Assembly (NCBI GenBank): GCA_009772935.1
Contig: WOUR01000012.1
Coordinates: 1-64,000 of the forward strand
Length of the DNA: 64,000 nucleotides
From: Rhodospirillaceae bacterium
GTDB taxonomy: Bacteria; Pseudomonadota; Alphaproteobacteria; Reyranellales; Reyranellaceae
Reading direction: 5' to 3'
Shown here: one piece after another, positions 8,119 to 16,707 of the stretch
How positions within the stretch are numbered: the stretch's first letter is position 1
Layout of the letters: the number at the start of each line of letters is the position of its first letter
The notes under the pieces: generated by a model
Database searches by the model: none
The model's input: only the letters and a program-made list of their open reading frames with translations
What the model was told of the DNA's origin: nothing
Translations under genes and position numbers: made by a program

Positions 8119-8960
8119 GCGCCGTCGCCGCCTGCCTCGATGATGGACGGCTGCACCTGCAGCACGGTCCGATTGATCTCATCATCGAGGCGTTCGGCGT
8201 GCCGGGTGAGGTCGAGCGGGCCTATGCGCAAGCCATCGATCGCTTCGGCGACATCCTGCCAACCTTGGTCGGCGAGCTGATCGTGCTGCGCCGGCCGGTC
8301 GGAGAGGCCTATCCTCTGCTGCAGGGGCCGGTGGCGCGGCGCATGGCCGAAGCCGTGTGGCCGCATCGCGCCCGCTACATCACGCCGATGGCCGCCGTTG
8401 CCGGTGCCGTCGCCGACGAGATGCTGCAGGCGCTGGTGCGCGGCCGCACGCTCGACAAGGCCTATGTGAACGATGGCGGCGACATCGCGATCCATCTGGA
8501 GCCAGGCCAGTCGCTGCGCGCCGGCATTATCGCGCAAGCCCTCGATGGCGTGGCGCTGCTCACGCACGAGCGGCCCGTGCGCGGGATCGCGACCTCGGGC
8601 CGGGGCGGACGCTCCTTCTCGCTGGGCATCGCGCACTCCGTGACCGTGCTCGCCGCCAAAGCCGCGGCGGCCGATGCCGCGGCGACGATGATCGCCAACG
8701 CGGTGAATGCCGATCATCCGGCCATCGATCGCCGGCCCGCGCGTTCGCTGGATCCGGACAGCGATCTCGGCGAGCTGCCGGTGACGGTCGCGGTCGGTGA
8801 CTTGCCGTCGGAGATCATCGACGCCGCCCTTGACCGCGGCGCGGCTGAGGCGCGGCGGCTGAGGCTCTGCGGGCTGATCGACAGCGCGGCGCTGTCACTC
8901 GACGGACAATGGCGAATCGAAGCGGGCGGCACGCCGCTTGCTCTGTCGGAGGCGGGATGA
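8115..8960 (+). CDS. UPF0280 family protein, ApbE-like (putative flavin transferase)
   Basis: 281 residues, UPF0280 family, which shares the fold of ApbE FAD:protein FMN transferase. Visible ApbE-like elements are VNDGGDIAIHL (near 117-127), GIATSGRGGRSFSLGIAHSVTVL (a segment longer than this equals the ApbE ATSG...H...VTV core) and ADAAATMIANAVN, matching the metal-binding AD-x-x-AT region. It is coupled by four-base overlaps to the 6-hydroxynicotinate-reductase-like gene before it and the AA_synth gene after it. A direct inference is that it attaches flavin covalently to the preceding reductase. The family has no settled function, so this is a hypothesis. Confidence 0.8.
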   Translation: MSAVAACLDDGRLHLQHGPIDLIIEAFGVPGEVERAYAQAIDRFGDILPTLVGELIVLRRPVGEAYPLLQGPVARRMAEAVWPHRARYITPMAAVAGAVADEMLQALVRGRTLDKAYVNDGGDIAIHLEPGQSLRAGIIAQALDGVALLTHERPVRGIATSGRGGRSFSLGIAHSVTVLAAKAAAADAAATMIANAVNADHPAIDRRPARSLDPDSDLGELPVTVAVGDLPSEIIDAALDRGAAEARRLRLCGLIDSAALSLDGQWRIEAGGTPLALSEAG

Positions 8961-9544
8961 GCGATCTGGTGAAAGTGCGGAAGTACGTCGCGACCGTCGA
9001 GGAGACGCTCCACGACTTCGGGCCGGCGCTGGCGCGTCCGGTGACGAAGGCGGTGGTCGGCGGCGTCATCGCCAATCCCTATGCCGGGCGGCACGTGGCC
9101 GACATCCAGCCGATGATGAAGGCGCTGGAACCGCTCGCGGTCGATCTCACCGAGCGGGTGATGAAGATCCTGGGCGCCCAGGGCTCGGAGCTGGAGGCCT
9201 ACGGCAAGGGCGCGATCGTCGGCCTGAACGGCGAATTGGAACATGCCGCCCTGTGGCACCAGCCCAGCGGCTTCGGCATCCGCCATGCCATGGGCGGCGC
9301 CAAGTCGATCGTGCCCTCGACCGTGAAGGTCGCGACCGCGGGCGCCCGCATTGACATCCCGCTGCATCATGTGACGGCGGCCTATGTACGCAGCCATTTC
9401 GACGCCATCGAGTTCTGCGTGCCCGACGGGCCGCGGCCGGACGAGATCGTGTTCATCGTCGCTGCCGCGATCGGCGGCCGGCCCCATGCGAGGGTCGGTG
9501 GGCTGACGCCGGCCGAGATCAAGCTGGGGGATGGCCAGCGATGA
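8957..9544 (+). CDS. AA_synth (amino acid synthesis) family protein
   Basis: 195 residues of the family usually labelled amino acid synthesis protein (Pfam AA_synth), whose biochemical role is not established. Conserved-looking stretches are KAVVGGVIANPYAGRH near residues 31-46, GKGAIVGLNGELEHAALWH, and GIRHAMGGAKSIVPS. The ATG at 8957 overlaps the UPF0280 stop, and its own stop overlaps the next ATG, so it is a fully coupled operon member. The protein is likely soluble, with no signal peptide or membrane segment. Its regular placement with ring-degrading genes suggests a role in handling a pathway intermediate, which is only an inference. Confidence 0.75.
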   Translation: MSDLVKVRKYVATVEETLHDFGPALARPVTKAVVGGVIANPYAGRHVADIQPMMKALEPLAVDLTERVMKILGAQGSELEAYGKGAIVGLNGELEHAALWHQPSGFGIRHAMGGAKSIVPSTVKVATAGARIDIPLHHVTAAYVRSHFDAIEFCVPDGPRPDEIVFIVAAAIGGRPHARVGGLTPAEIKLGDGQR

Positions 9545-9921
9545 ACGACGATGCTCTGGCGGCCGCCCTGAAAGTGATGGACGCCTATATCGACGGTCTC
9601 AATCGCCACGACGAGCCGGCGGTCAACGATGCCTGCAACTTCCCGCATGTGCGGCTGGCCGGCGGCAAGGTCGTCACGTGGCCGAACCACGGCGACTACA
9701 AGCTGGGCGACTTCGTGGCCCGCGCCGGCGACGGATGGCATCACAGCACGTGGGACGAGCGCATGCCTATCCATGTCGGCCGCGACAAGGTCCATCTCAA
9801 GGTGAAGTTCAGCCGCTGGCGCAAGGACGGTTCGCTGCTCGGCGCCTTCGAGACGATCTACATCGTGACGCTTCAGGACGGTCACTGGGGGATACAGGCA
9901 CGGTCGAGCTTTGCCGACTGA
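9541..9921 (+). CDS. NTF2-like (SnoaL-type) small protein
   Basis: 126 residues with the cone-shaped NTF2/SnoaL pattern: a long N-terminal helix (ALAAALKVMDAYIDGLNRHD), then alternating strands ending in YIVTLQDGHWGIQARSSFAD. Members act as small-molecule isomerases, cyclases or hydrolases, or merely bind ligands; no catalytic residues can be assigned with confidence. It is the last gene of the six-gene coupled operon and starts inside the stop codon of the AA_synth gene. A 76 bp gap with no clear terminator separates it from the transporter binding protein, so transcription may continue. Confidence 0.75.
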   Translation: MNDDALAAALKVMDAYIDGLNRHDEPAVNDACNFPHVRLAGGKVVTWPNHGDYKLGDFVARAGDGWHHSTWDERMPIHVGRDKVHLKVKFSRWRKDGSLLGAFETIYIVTLQDGHWGIQARSSFAD

Positions 9922-9997
9922 GCGCTTGTGGGAGAGGGGCCGGCCTCGCTAGGGTCGGTTCACGGGGAATGTTTCACTTATCGAAGAGGGGGATGTC

Positions 9998-11203
9998 ATG
10001 CTGACCCGCAATCGCCTGCTCGCCGGCACCGCCGCGCTCGTGGCGCTGTCGCTCGTCGGACCGGCTGCCGCGCAGGCACCGATCAAGATCGGCGAGCTCA
10101 ACAGCTACAAGGTCTTTCCGGCCTTCCTCGAACCCTACAAGAAGGGCATCGAGCTGGCGGTCGAAGAGGTCAATACCGCGGGCGGCGTGCTCGGCCGCAA
10201 GATCGAGGTGGTGAGCCGTGACGACAACGGCAATCCCGGCGATGCGGTTCGCGTCGCCGAGGAGCTGCTGAGCCGCGAAGGTGCCGCCTTCCTGATCGGG
10301 ACCTTCCCGTCGAACGTCGGCCTCGCCGTTGCCGATTTCGCCAAGCAGCGCAAGGTCCTGTTCATCGCCGCCGAGCCGCTGACCGACAAGATCGTCTGGG
10401 ACCAGGGCAACGCCTACACCTTCCGCCTGCGCACCTCGACGTACATGCAGACGGCGATGCTCATTCCGGATGCCGTCAAGCTCAAGAAGAAGCGTTGGGC
10501 GATCGTCTATCCCAACTATGAGTACGGCCAGTCGGCGACGGCAGCCTTCAAGAAGCTCCTGAAGGAGAAGCAGCCCGACGTCGAGTTCGTCGCCGAGCAG
10601 GCGACGCCGCTGGGCAAGATCGATGCCGGCGCCGTGGCCCAGGCGCTGGCCGACGCCAAGCCCGACGCGATCTTCTCCTCGCTGTTCGGTCCCGACCTCG
10701 CCAAGTTCGTGCGCGAAGGCCAGACCCGTGGCCTGTTCAAGGGCGTTGAGGTCTTCAACCTGCTGGCCGGCGAGCCCGAGTATCTCGATCCGCTGAAGGA
10801 GGAGTCGCCCGACGGCTGGTACGTCACGGGCTATCCGTGGAGCGAGCTCAAGACGCCCGAGCACACCAAGTTCCTCAGCGCCTACCAGGCCAAGTTCAAG
10901 GACTATCCGCGGCTGGGCTCGGTGGTCGGCTACGCGACCGTGATGTCGGCGGCCGAGGCGATCAAGAAGGCGGGCTCGCTCGACCAGGAGAAGCTCGTTG
11001 CCGCCATGAAAGGGCTCACGCTGATCACGCCGTTCGGCAAGATTCAGTATCGGCCGCTCGATCACCAGTCGACCATGGGCGCCTATGTCGGCCAGATCGG
11101 CGTGAAGGACGGCAAGGGCTACATGAAGAACTGGCGCTTCGTCGACGGCAAGGACGCCCTGCCGAGCGACGCCGACGTCCAGAAGATGCGGCCGAAGAAC
11201 TGA
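9998..11203 (+). CDS. ABC transporter periplasmic substrate-binding protein (branched-chain type)
   Basis: This 401-residue protein is a Peripla_BP_6-type binding protein of a Liv-like ABC importer. Its Sec signal peptide has a basic start (MLTRNR), a hydrophobic core and a cleavage site after AAA near residues 24-26. The mature part begins IKIGELNSYKVFPAF and contains VVSRDDNGNPGDAVRVAEEL, a usual family motif. A strong ribosome site (gaagaggggg) precedes the ATG. The permease, two ATPases and an orphan HyuA follow on the same strand. The ligand is unknown; the genomic setting suggests a heterocycle, hydantoin or amino-acid-like compound. Confidence 0.9.
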   Translation: MLTRNRLLAGTAALVALSLVGPAAAQAPIKIGELNSYKVFPAFLEPYKKGIELAVEEVNTAGGVLGRKIEVVSRDDNGNPGDAVRVAEELLSREGAAFLIGTFPSNVGLAVADFAKQRKVLFIAAEPLTDKIVWDQGNAYTFRLRTSTYMQTAMLIPDAVKLKKKRWAIVYPNYEYGQSATAAFKKLLKEKQPDVEFVAEQATPLGKIDAGAVAQALADAKPDAIFSSLFGPDLAKFVREGQTRGLFKGVEVFNLLAGEPEYLDPLKEESPDGWYVTGYPWSELKTPEHTKFLSAYQAKFKDYPRLGSVVGYATVMSAAEAIKKAGSLDQEKLVAAMKGLTLITPFGKIQYRPLDHQSTMGAYVGQIGVKDGKGYMKNWRFVDGKDALPSDADVQKMRPKN

Positions 11204-11223
11204 CGGTGACGCAGTCACCGTCA
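11201..11223 (+). terminator. stem-loop overlapping the binding-protein stop codon
   Basis: TGACGGTGAC and GTCACCGTCA form a perfect 10 bp stem around a GCA loop, beginning on the TGA stop itself. There is no following T-run, so it is more likely an mRNA-stabilising or attenuating hairpin between the highly needed binding protein and the permease than a full terminator. It overlaps the start of a REP-like element by four bases. Confidence 0.5.
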
Positions 11224-11287
11224 TCCCGAGCGAAGTCGAGGGATCTTTGAGGCGCCCTGAAAGGTCCCTCGCTGCGCTCGGGATGAC
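11220..11287. repeat. REP-like palindromic element, family A copy 1
   Basis: Two imperfect inverted arms, beginning GTCATCCCGAGCGAAG and ending CTGCGCTCGGGATGAC, pair over about 28 bases each. A related element lies at 16708-16756. It fills most of the gap between the binding-protein and permease genes, and could form a long hairpin that tempers read-through. Confidence 0.7.
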
Positions 11288-11311
11288 ACCTTCTCTTTCC
11301 TCGGCCATCGC

Positions 11312-13186
11312 GTGACCCTCGCTTCCATCCTCATCCAGCTGCTGAACGGGCTGGCGGCGGCCGCGTCGCTGTTCCTGGTGTCCGCCGGCCTGTCGCTGAT
11401 CTTCGGTGTGACGCGGATCGTGAACTTCGCGCACGGTTCGCTCTACATGCTGGGACTCTACGGCACCTATTCGCTGATCCAGTTCTTCGGCCGCACGCCG
11501 CTCGGCTTCTGGGGCGCCGTCGTGCTGGCGGCGCTCGCGGTGGGCCTGGTCGGCATCCTGATCGAGGTGCTGGTGCTGCGGCGCATCTATCGAGCGCCGG
11601 AGCTGTTCCAGCTGCTGGCGACCTTCGCGGTCGTGCTGGTGATCAAGGACATCGCGCTGTTCACCTGGGGCGCCGAGGACTTGGTCGGGCCGCGTGCGCC
11701 CGGCCTTTCGACGGCGGTCGAGATCATGGGGCGGCGCATCCCGGCCTACGACCTGCTGCTGATCGCCATCGGTCCCGTCGTTCTGGCACTCCTCTGGCTG
11801 TTGCTGACGCGCACGCGCTGGGGCGCGTTGGTGCGGGCGGCAACGCAGGACCGCGAGATGGTGGGCGCGCTGGGCGTCGACCAGGCCAAGCTCTTCACCT
11901 CCGTCTTCTTCGTGGGCTCCGTCCTCGCAGGCCTTGGCGGCGCGCTGCAGATCCCGCGCGAGCCGGCCAATCTCGAACTCGATCTCGCCATCATCGCCGA
12001 CGCGTTCGTGGTGACGGTGGTGGGCGGGCTGGGCAGCATCGGTGGAGCCTTCCTGGCCGCTATCATCATCGGCGTGGCCAAGGCCTTCTGCATCGGCATC
12101 GGCACCGTGACCTGGTTCGGCTTCGAGGTGTCCTTCTCCAAGCTCACGCTGGTGGTCGAGTTCCTGATCATGGCGCTGGTGCTGGTCGTGCGGCCCTACG
12201 GGCTGCTGGGCAAGCCGCAGGCCGCGCAGCGGGCGACCGAACCGGCGCCGCGATTGCAGGTGCCGTCCTGGACCTTCGCGCTCGTCTGGCTGGCGCTGCT
12301 CGCCCTCGTGCCGCTGGCCGCCGATCGCTACACCACGATCCTGCTAACCGACATCGTCTGCTTCGCGCTGTTCTCCGTCTCCCTCCACTTCATCATGGGG
12401 CCGGCCGGCATGGTCTCGTTCGGCCACGCCGCCTATTTCGGCATCGGCGCTTATGCGGCGGGCCTGCTGATGAAGCGCTTCGGCCTGCCGATGGAGGCGG
12501 CGCTCCTGCTGGCGCCGCTGGTCGCCGGCCTCTTCGCCATCGTCTACGGCTGGTTCTGCGTGCGCCTGTCGGGCGTCTACCTCGCCATGCTGACGCTCGC
12601 CTTCGCGCAGATCAGCTGGTCGGTCGTCTTCCAGTGGGATTCGATGACGGGCGGCAGCAACGGTGTGTTTGGCGTCTGGCCGTCGGCCTGGCTCGCCGAC
12701 AAGACGACCTACTACTATCTCGCGCTCGTCCTGTGCGGCGCCGGCATCGTCTTCCTGTGGAGGGTGCTGTTCTCTCCCTTCGGCTATGCCCTGCGGGCCG
12801 GCCGCGATTCGCCGCTGCGCGCCGAGGCGATCGGCATCGACCTGCGCGGCTTCCAGTGGGCGGCCTTTGTGCTGGTCGGGGCGCTGGCCGGCCTTGCGGG
12901 CGCGGTCTATGCCTTTTCCAAGGGCAGCATCTCGCCCTCCAGCATCTCGATCGCGCAATCGACCGATGGCCTGATCATGGTGCTGCTGGGTGGCGTCGAG
13001 ACCCTGACCGGCCCGGTGGTCGGCGCGGCGATCTTCACCTGGCTGCGCGACGTCGTGGCCCGCAACACCGAATTCTGGCGCGCCGTGATGGGCGGCGTGA
13101 TCCTGCTGATCGTGCTCCTGTTCCCGCAGGGGCTGGTCGGCGGCCTGAAGGTGCTGGTCGCGCGCTGGCGGGAGCAGCGGGCATGA
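11312..13186 (+). CDS. fused LivH-LivM ABC permease
   Basis: A 624-residue double permease. Residues 1 to about 300 correspond to LivH (N-terminal LSLIFGVTRIVNFAHGSLYM signature, ending in VVRPYGLLGKP). After a short linker, residues from about 315 correspond to LivM (MGPAGMVSFGHAAYFGIGAY, then VRLSGVYLAMLTLAFAQ and the IGIDLRGFQWAAFVLVGALAG-type cytoplasmic loop). Liv permeases are usually two genes of about 300 residues; here one polypeptide supplies the whole membrane channel. Translation starts at GTG 11312, just after a REP-like element. The last four bases overlap the ATPase gene. Confidence 0.92.
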   Translation: MTLASILIQLLNGLAAAASLFLVSAGLSLIFGVTRIVNFAHGSLYMLGLYGTYSLIQFFGRTPLGFWGAVVLAALAVGLVGILIEVLVLRRIYRAPELFQLLATFAVVLVIKDIALFTWGAEDLVGPRAPGLSTAVEIMGRRIPAYDLLLIAIGPVVLALLWLLLTRTRWGALVRAATQDREMVGALGVDQAKLFTSVFFVGSVLAGLGGALQIPREPANLELDLAIIADAFVVTVVGGLGSIGGAFLAAIIIGVAKAFCIGIGTVTWFGFEVSFSKLTLVVEFLIMALVLVVRPYGLLGKPQAAQRATEPAPRLQVPSWTFALVWLALLALVPLAADRYTTILLTDIVCFALFSVSLHFIMGPAGMVSFGHAAYFGIGAYAAGLLMKRFGLPMEAALLLAPLVAGLFAIVYGWFCVRLSGVYLAMLTLAFAQISWSVVFQWDSMTGGSNGVFGVWPSAWLADKTTYYYLALVLCGAGIVFLWRVLFSPFGYALRAGRDSPLRAEAIGIDLRGFQWAAFVLVGALAGLAGAVYAFSKGSISPSSISIAQSTDGLIMVLLGGVETLTGPVVGAAIFTWLRDVVARNTEFWRAVMGGVILLIVLLFPQGLVGGLKVLVARWREQRA

Positions 13187-13932
13187 GCCAGGCGATCCTC
13201 CAGGTCGAGGGGCTGCACAAGGCGTTCGGCGGTGTCCAGGCGGTGGCCGACGTCTCCTTCGCCGTCTCGGCCGGCGAGATGCTGGCGCTGATCGGGCCCA
13301 ATGGCGCGGGCAAGAGCACCTGCTTCAACATGCTGAACGGCCAGCTTACGCCCGACTCCGGCATCGTGCGCCTCGAAGGCCGCGACATCGTGGGCCTGCG
13401 CCCGCGCGTGATCTGGCGGCTGGGCGTCGGCCGTACCTTCCAGATCACCGCCACCTTCGCCTCGCTCAGCGTGCGCGAGAACGTGCAGATGGCGCTCTAT
13501 TCCCATGCCGGCCGGCTGCGTTCGCTGCTGTCGCGCTTTGGCGCGGCATTCGGCCGGGAAGCCGATGCGCTGCTCGACCAGGTCGGCATGCTCGACCAGG
13601 CAGAGCGGACCTGCGGCGTGCTGGCCTATGGCGACCTGAAGCGCGTCGAGCTCGCCATCGCGCTGGCCAACCAACCGCGGCTGCTGCTGATGGACGAGCC
13701 GACCGCCGGCATGGCGCCCAAGGAGCGCGTCGCGCTGATGGAGCTGACGGCGCGACTCGCACGGGCACGCAACATCGCCGTGCTGTTCACCGAGCATGAC
13801 ATGGACGTGGTCTTCACCCAGGCCGACCGCATCATCGTGCTCGACCGCGGCGTGCTGATCGCCGGGGGCACACCGCCGGAAGTCCGCGCCAATCCCAACG
13901 TGCGCGCGGTCTATCTCGGGAGCGCGCATTGA
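13183..13932 (+). CDS. ABC transporter ATP-binding protein (LivG-like)
   Basis: A 249-residue ATPase of the LivG branch. Walker A is GPNGAGKST (39-47), the branch-typical signature is LAYGDLKRVELA in place of LSGGQ, Walker B is LLLMDEP, and the switch His lies in FTEHDMD. The QITATF segment after VGRTF is the LivG insertion. ATG 13183 overlaps the fused permease stop, and the end overlaps the LivF start. It powers the importer encoded by the neighbouring genes, acting at the inner face of the cytoplasmic membrane. Confidence 0.92.
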   Translation: MSQAILQVEGLHKAFGGVQAVADVSFAVSAGEMLALIGPNGAGKSTCFNMLNGQLTPDSGIVRLEGRDIVGLRPRVIWRLGVGRTFQITATFASLSVRENVQMALYSHAGRLRSLLSRFGAAFGREADALLDQVGMLDQAERTCGVLAYGDLKRVELAIALANQPRLLLMDEPTAGMAPKERVALMELTARLARARNIAVLFTEHDMDVVFTQADRIIVLDRGVLIAGGTPPEVRANPNVRAVYLGSAH

Positions 13933-14645
13933 CGGCGCCGCCGATGCTGGAGGTGAAGGACCTGCACGCCTTCTACGGCCGCGCCCATATCCTGCACGGC
14001 ATCTCGCTCGAGGTGCGCGCGGGCGAGGTCGTGGCGTTGCTGGGCCGCAACGGCGCGGGCAAGTCGACGGCGATGAAGGCGATCATGGGGCTGGTGACGC
14101 CGGCCCGTGGCGAGGTCAGCTTCGCCGGAATGCGCATCGAGCGCCTGCCGCCCTATCGCATTGCGCGTCTCGGCTTGGGTTATGTCCCGGAGGAGCGGCG
14201 CATCTTCACCGAACTGTCGGTGATGGAGAATCTCGAAGTCGGCCGCCAGGCCGTGCGGGCCGGCGTGCCGACCTGGACGGAAGAGAAGCTGTTCAAGCTG
14301 TTTCCCAATCTCGCCCGCATGCGCGAACGGCCGGGCGGACGGATGTCGGGCGGCGAGCAGCAGATGCTCACCATCGCCCGTACCCTGATGGGCAATCCCA
14401 GTTGCGTCCTGCTCGACGAGCCGTCCGAAGGGCTGGCGCCCATCATCGTCGAGGAGATGGCCAACTCCATCCGGGCGCTGAAGGGCGAGGGCGTGTCGGT
14501 CATCCTGTGCGAGCAGAACCTGCACTTCGCGCTGGGCGTGGCCGACCGCGCCTACATCATCGAGAAGGGCCAGATCCGCTTCGGCGGTTCGATGGCCGAG
14601 CTGGCGGCCAACGAGTCCCTCCGCGAACAATATCTTTCGGTTTGA
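13929..14645 (+). CDS. ABC transporter ATP-binding protein (LivF-like)
   Basis: A 238-residue LivF-type ATPase. Walker A is GRNGAGKST, signature MSGGEQQML, Walker B CVLLDEP, and the LivF-specific EERRIFTELSVMENL follows the Q-loop. Two starts are possible: TTG 13929, embedded in the LivG stop (TTGA), or ATG 13944 five codons downstream; coupling favours the first, codon preference the second. It pairs with the LivG-like ATPase. HyuA starts only four bases after its stop, so the hydantoinase gene belongs to the same transcript. Confidence 0.9.
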   Translation: MTAPPMLEVKDLHAFYGRAHILHGISLEVRAGEVVALLGRNGAGKSTAMKAIMGLVTPARGEVSFAGMRIERLPPYRIARLGLGYVPEERRIFTELSVMENLEVGRQAVRAGVPTWTEEKLFKLFPNLARMRERPGGRMSGGEQQMLTIARTLMGNPSCVLLDEPSEGLAPIIVEEMANSIRALKGEGVSVILCEQNLHFALGVADRAYIIEKGQIRFGGSMAELAANESLREQYLSV

Positions 14646-14649
14646 ACCC

Positions 14650-16695
14650 ATGTCGCTCAAGAGCAGCTTCACCGTCGGCATCGATGTCGGCGGAACCTTC
14701 ACCGACCTCCTGGCGATCGATCCGACGACCAACGAGGTGAAGCTCGCCAAGGTGCCGACCACCGTCGACAACCAGGCGATCGGCTTCATGGCGGCACTGG
14801 CGGCGGCGGGCCTCGATCCGGCGCTGCTGCAGGCGGTGGTCCACGGTACGACGACGACCACGAACGCCGTGCTCGAACGCAAGATCGCGAAGGTGGGACT
14901 TATCACGACCAAGGGCTTCCGCGACGTGCTGGAGCTGGGCCGCCGCACGCGGCCGCAGCCCTACGGCCTGCGCGGCACCTTCACGCCGGTGATCGACCGC
15001 GAGGTTCGGCTCGAAGTCCCGGAGCGCATGGATGCCGACGGCAAGGTCCTGACGCCGCTCGATGAAGAAGCGGTCGCCGAAGCCGCGCAAAACCTGCTGG
15101 CGGCGGGCTGCGAGGCCGTCGTCATCCATTTCCTGCACAGCTACATCAACCCGGCGCATGAGCGCCGCGCCGCCGAGATCGTGCGCGGGCTTTGGCCGAA
15201 CGAATACGTCACCGCGGGCCACGTCATCCTGTCGGAGTATCGCGAGTACGAGCGCGGCGTTACGGCGGCGGTGAATGCCTCGGTCCAACCGGTGCTCGAC
15301 CGCTATCTCTCGCGGCTGCGCACCGAGCTCAGGGCCAAGGGCTTCGACCGCGATCTGCTGGTGATGCAGGGCAATGGTGGCACGATCTCCTCGCAGCTGA
15401 TCGCCGAGGCGGCGGTGAACACGGTGATGTCCGGCCCGGCCTCGGGCGTGATGGCGGCCGCCTATACCGGCCGCGCCTCCGGCCATCCCAACCTGATCAC
15501 CTACGACATGGGCGGCACCTCGACCGATGTCGGGCTGATCGAGAATGCCGTGCCGCAGGTCTCGGGCGAGCTCGAACTCGAATACGCGATGCCGATCCAT
15601 GTGCCGATGGTCGACGTGCACACGATCGGTGCGGGCGGCGGCTCGATCGCCTCGGTCGATGCGGCCGGCATGCTGCGGGTCGGACCGGAGAGTGCGGGCG
15701 CGCGGCCGGGACCCATCTGCTACGGCCGCGGCGGCTCGGAGCCCACCATAACCGACGCCAACCTGGTGCTCGGCCGGCTCAACCCCGACAAGTTGCTGGG
15801 CGTCGATCATCCCGTGACGCTCGACCATGTGCGCAGTCTTGTGCTGGAGAAGGTCGGCCAGCGGCTCGGCCTCGATGCCGAGGCGGCCGCCGCCGCCATC
15901 CTGCGCATCGCCAACGACCGCATGGCCGGCGCCGTGCGTCTCGTGTCCTTGTCACGCGGCCATGATCCGCGCGACTTCGCGCTGTTCGCCTTCGGCGGCG
16001 CGGGACCCCTGCATGCGACGGCGCTGGCGCGCGAGCTCGGCATCCCGACCGTGCTGGTGCCGGTGCGGCCCGGCATCACCAATGCGCTGGGCTGCGTCGT
16101 GGCCGACCTGCGCCACGACTACGTGCGCACGGTGAACAAGCCGCTCTCCGCCGTCGACGACGCCACGGTGGCGCGCATCTATGCCGACCAGGCCGCCGAG
16201 GGCGAGGCGACGATCGCCCGCGAGGGCGTGCCGGTGCGCGAGCTGCGCCGCGTGCTCTCGGCCGACATGCAGTTCCAGGGGCAGAGCCATATCCTGTCGG
16301 TCGGCGTCGACAACGCCGACATCGGTGTTGCCGGCCTGCACAAGGCCTTCGCCGCCGCCTACTGGCGCCGGTTCGGCATAGAGCTGCCGGAGATCCCGCC
16401 GGTCCTCGTCAACCTGCACACCGCGGTGATCGGGGTGCGGCCGGAAATCTCGCTGGCCGCGCTGGCCGCGACCGATCGCGCCGCCACGCTCGACGCCGCG
16501 CGGCTCGGCACGCGCCGCGTCTGGTTCAGCGACGGCTGGCACGACACGCCGGTCTACGCCCGCGAGAAGCTGCCGCTCGATGCCACGCTGGAAGGCCCGG
16601 CGATCCTCGAGCAGCTCGACTGCACCACCGTCGTCGAACCGGGCGACACGGTCCGGCAGGACAGGCTCGGCGATTTGCTGATTTCCGTTTCTTAA
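14650..16695 (+). CDS. hydantoinase/oxoprolinase family protein, HyuA-like (no HyuB partner)
   Basis: 681 residues with the HyuA layout: an ASKHA-type phosphate loop GIDVGGTFTDLLAID (10-24), HGTTTTTNAVLER, the central YDMGGTSTDVGLIE and GAGGGSIASVDAAG segments, and FGGAGPLHATALAREL near residue 450. The family performs ATP-driven opening of hydantoins, 5-oxoproline or, with extra subunits, carboxylation of ketones. Normally a HyuB gene (about 550 residues) is adjacent; none is found here. It is tightly linked to the Liv-type importer and followed by two enolase-superfamily genes. The substrate is probably what the transporter imports. Confidence 0.88.
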   Translation: MSLKSSFTVGIDVGGTFTDLLAIDPTTNEVKLAKVPTTVDNQAIGFMAALAAAGLDPALLQAVVHGTTTTTNAVLERKIAKVGLITTKGFRDVLELGRRTRPQPYGLRGTFTPVIDREVRLEVPERMDADGKVLTPLDEEAVAEAAQNLLAAGCEAVVIHFLHSYINPAHERRAAEIVRGLWPNEYVTAGHVILSEYREYERGVTAAVNASVQPVLDRYLSRLRTELRAKGFDRDLLVMQGNGGTISSQLIAEAAVNTVMSGPASGVMAAAYTGRASGHPNLITYDMGGTSTDVGLIENAVPQVSGELELEYAMPIHVPMVDVHTIGAGGGSIASVDAAGMLRVGPESAGARPGPICYGRGGSEPTITDANLVLGRLNPDKLLGVDHPVTLDHVRSLVLEKVGQRLGLDAEAAAAAILRIANDRMAGAVRLVSLSRGHDPRDFALFAFGGAGPLHATALARELGIPTVLVPVRPGITNALGCVVADLRHDYVRTVNKPLSAVDDATVARIYADQAAEGEATIAREGVPVRELRRVLSADMQFQGQSHILSVGVDNADIGVAGLHKAFAAAYWRRFGIELPEIPPVLVNLHTAVIGVRPEISLAALAATDRAATLDAARLGTRRVWFSDGWHDTPVYAREKLPLDATLEGPAILEQLDCTTVVEPGDTVRQDRLGDLLISVS

Positions 16696-16707
16696 CTCAG
16701 ATTGAAT

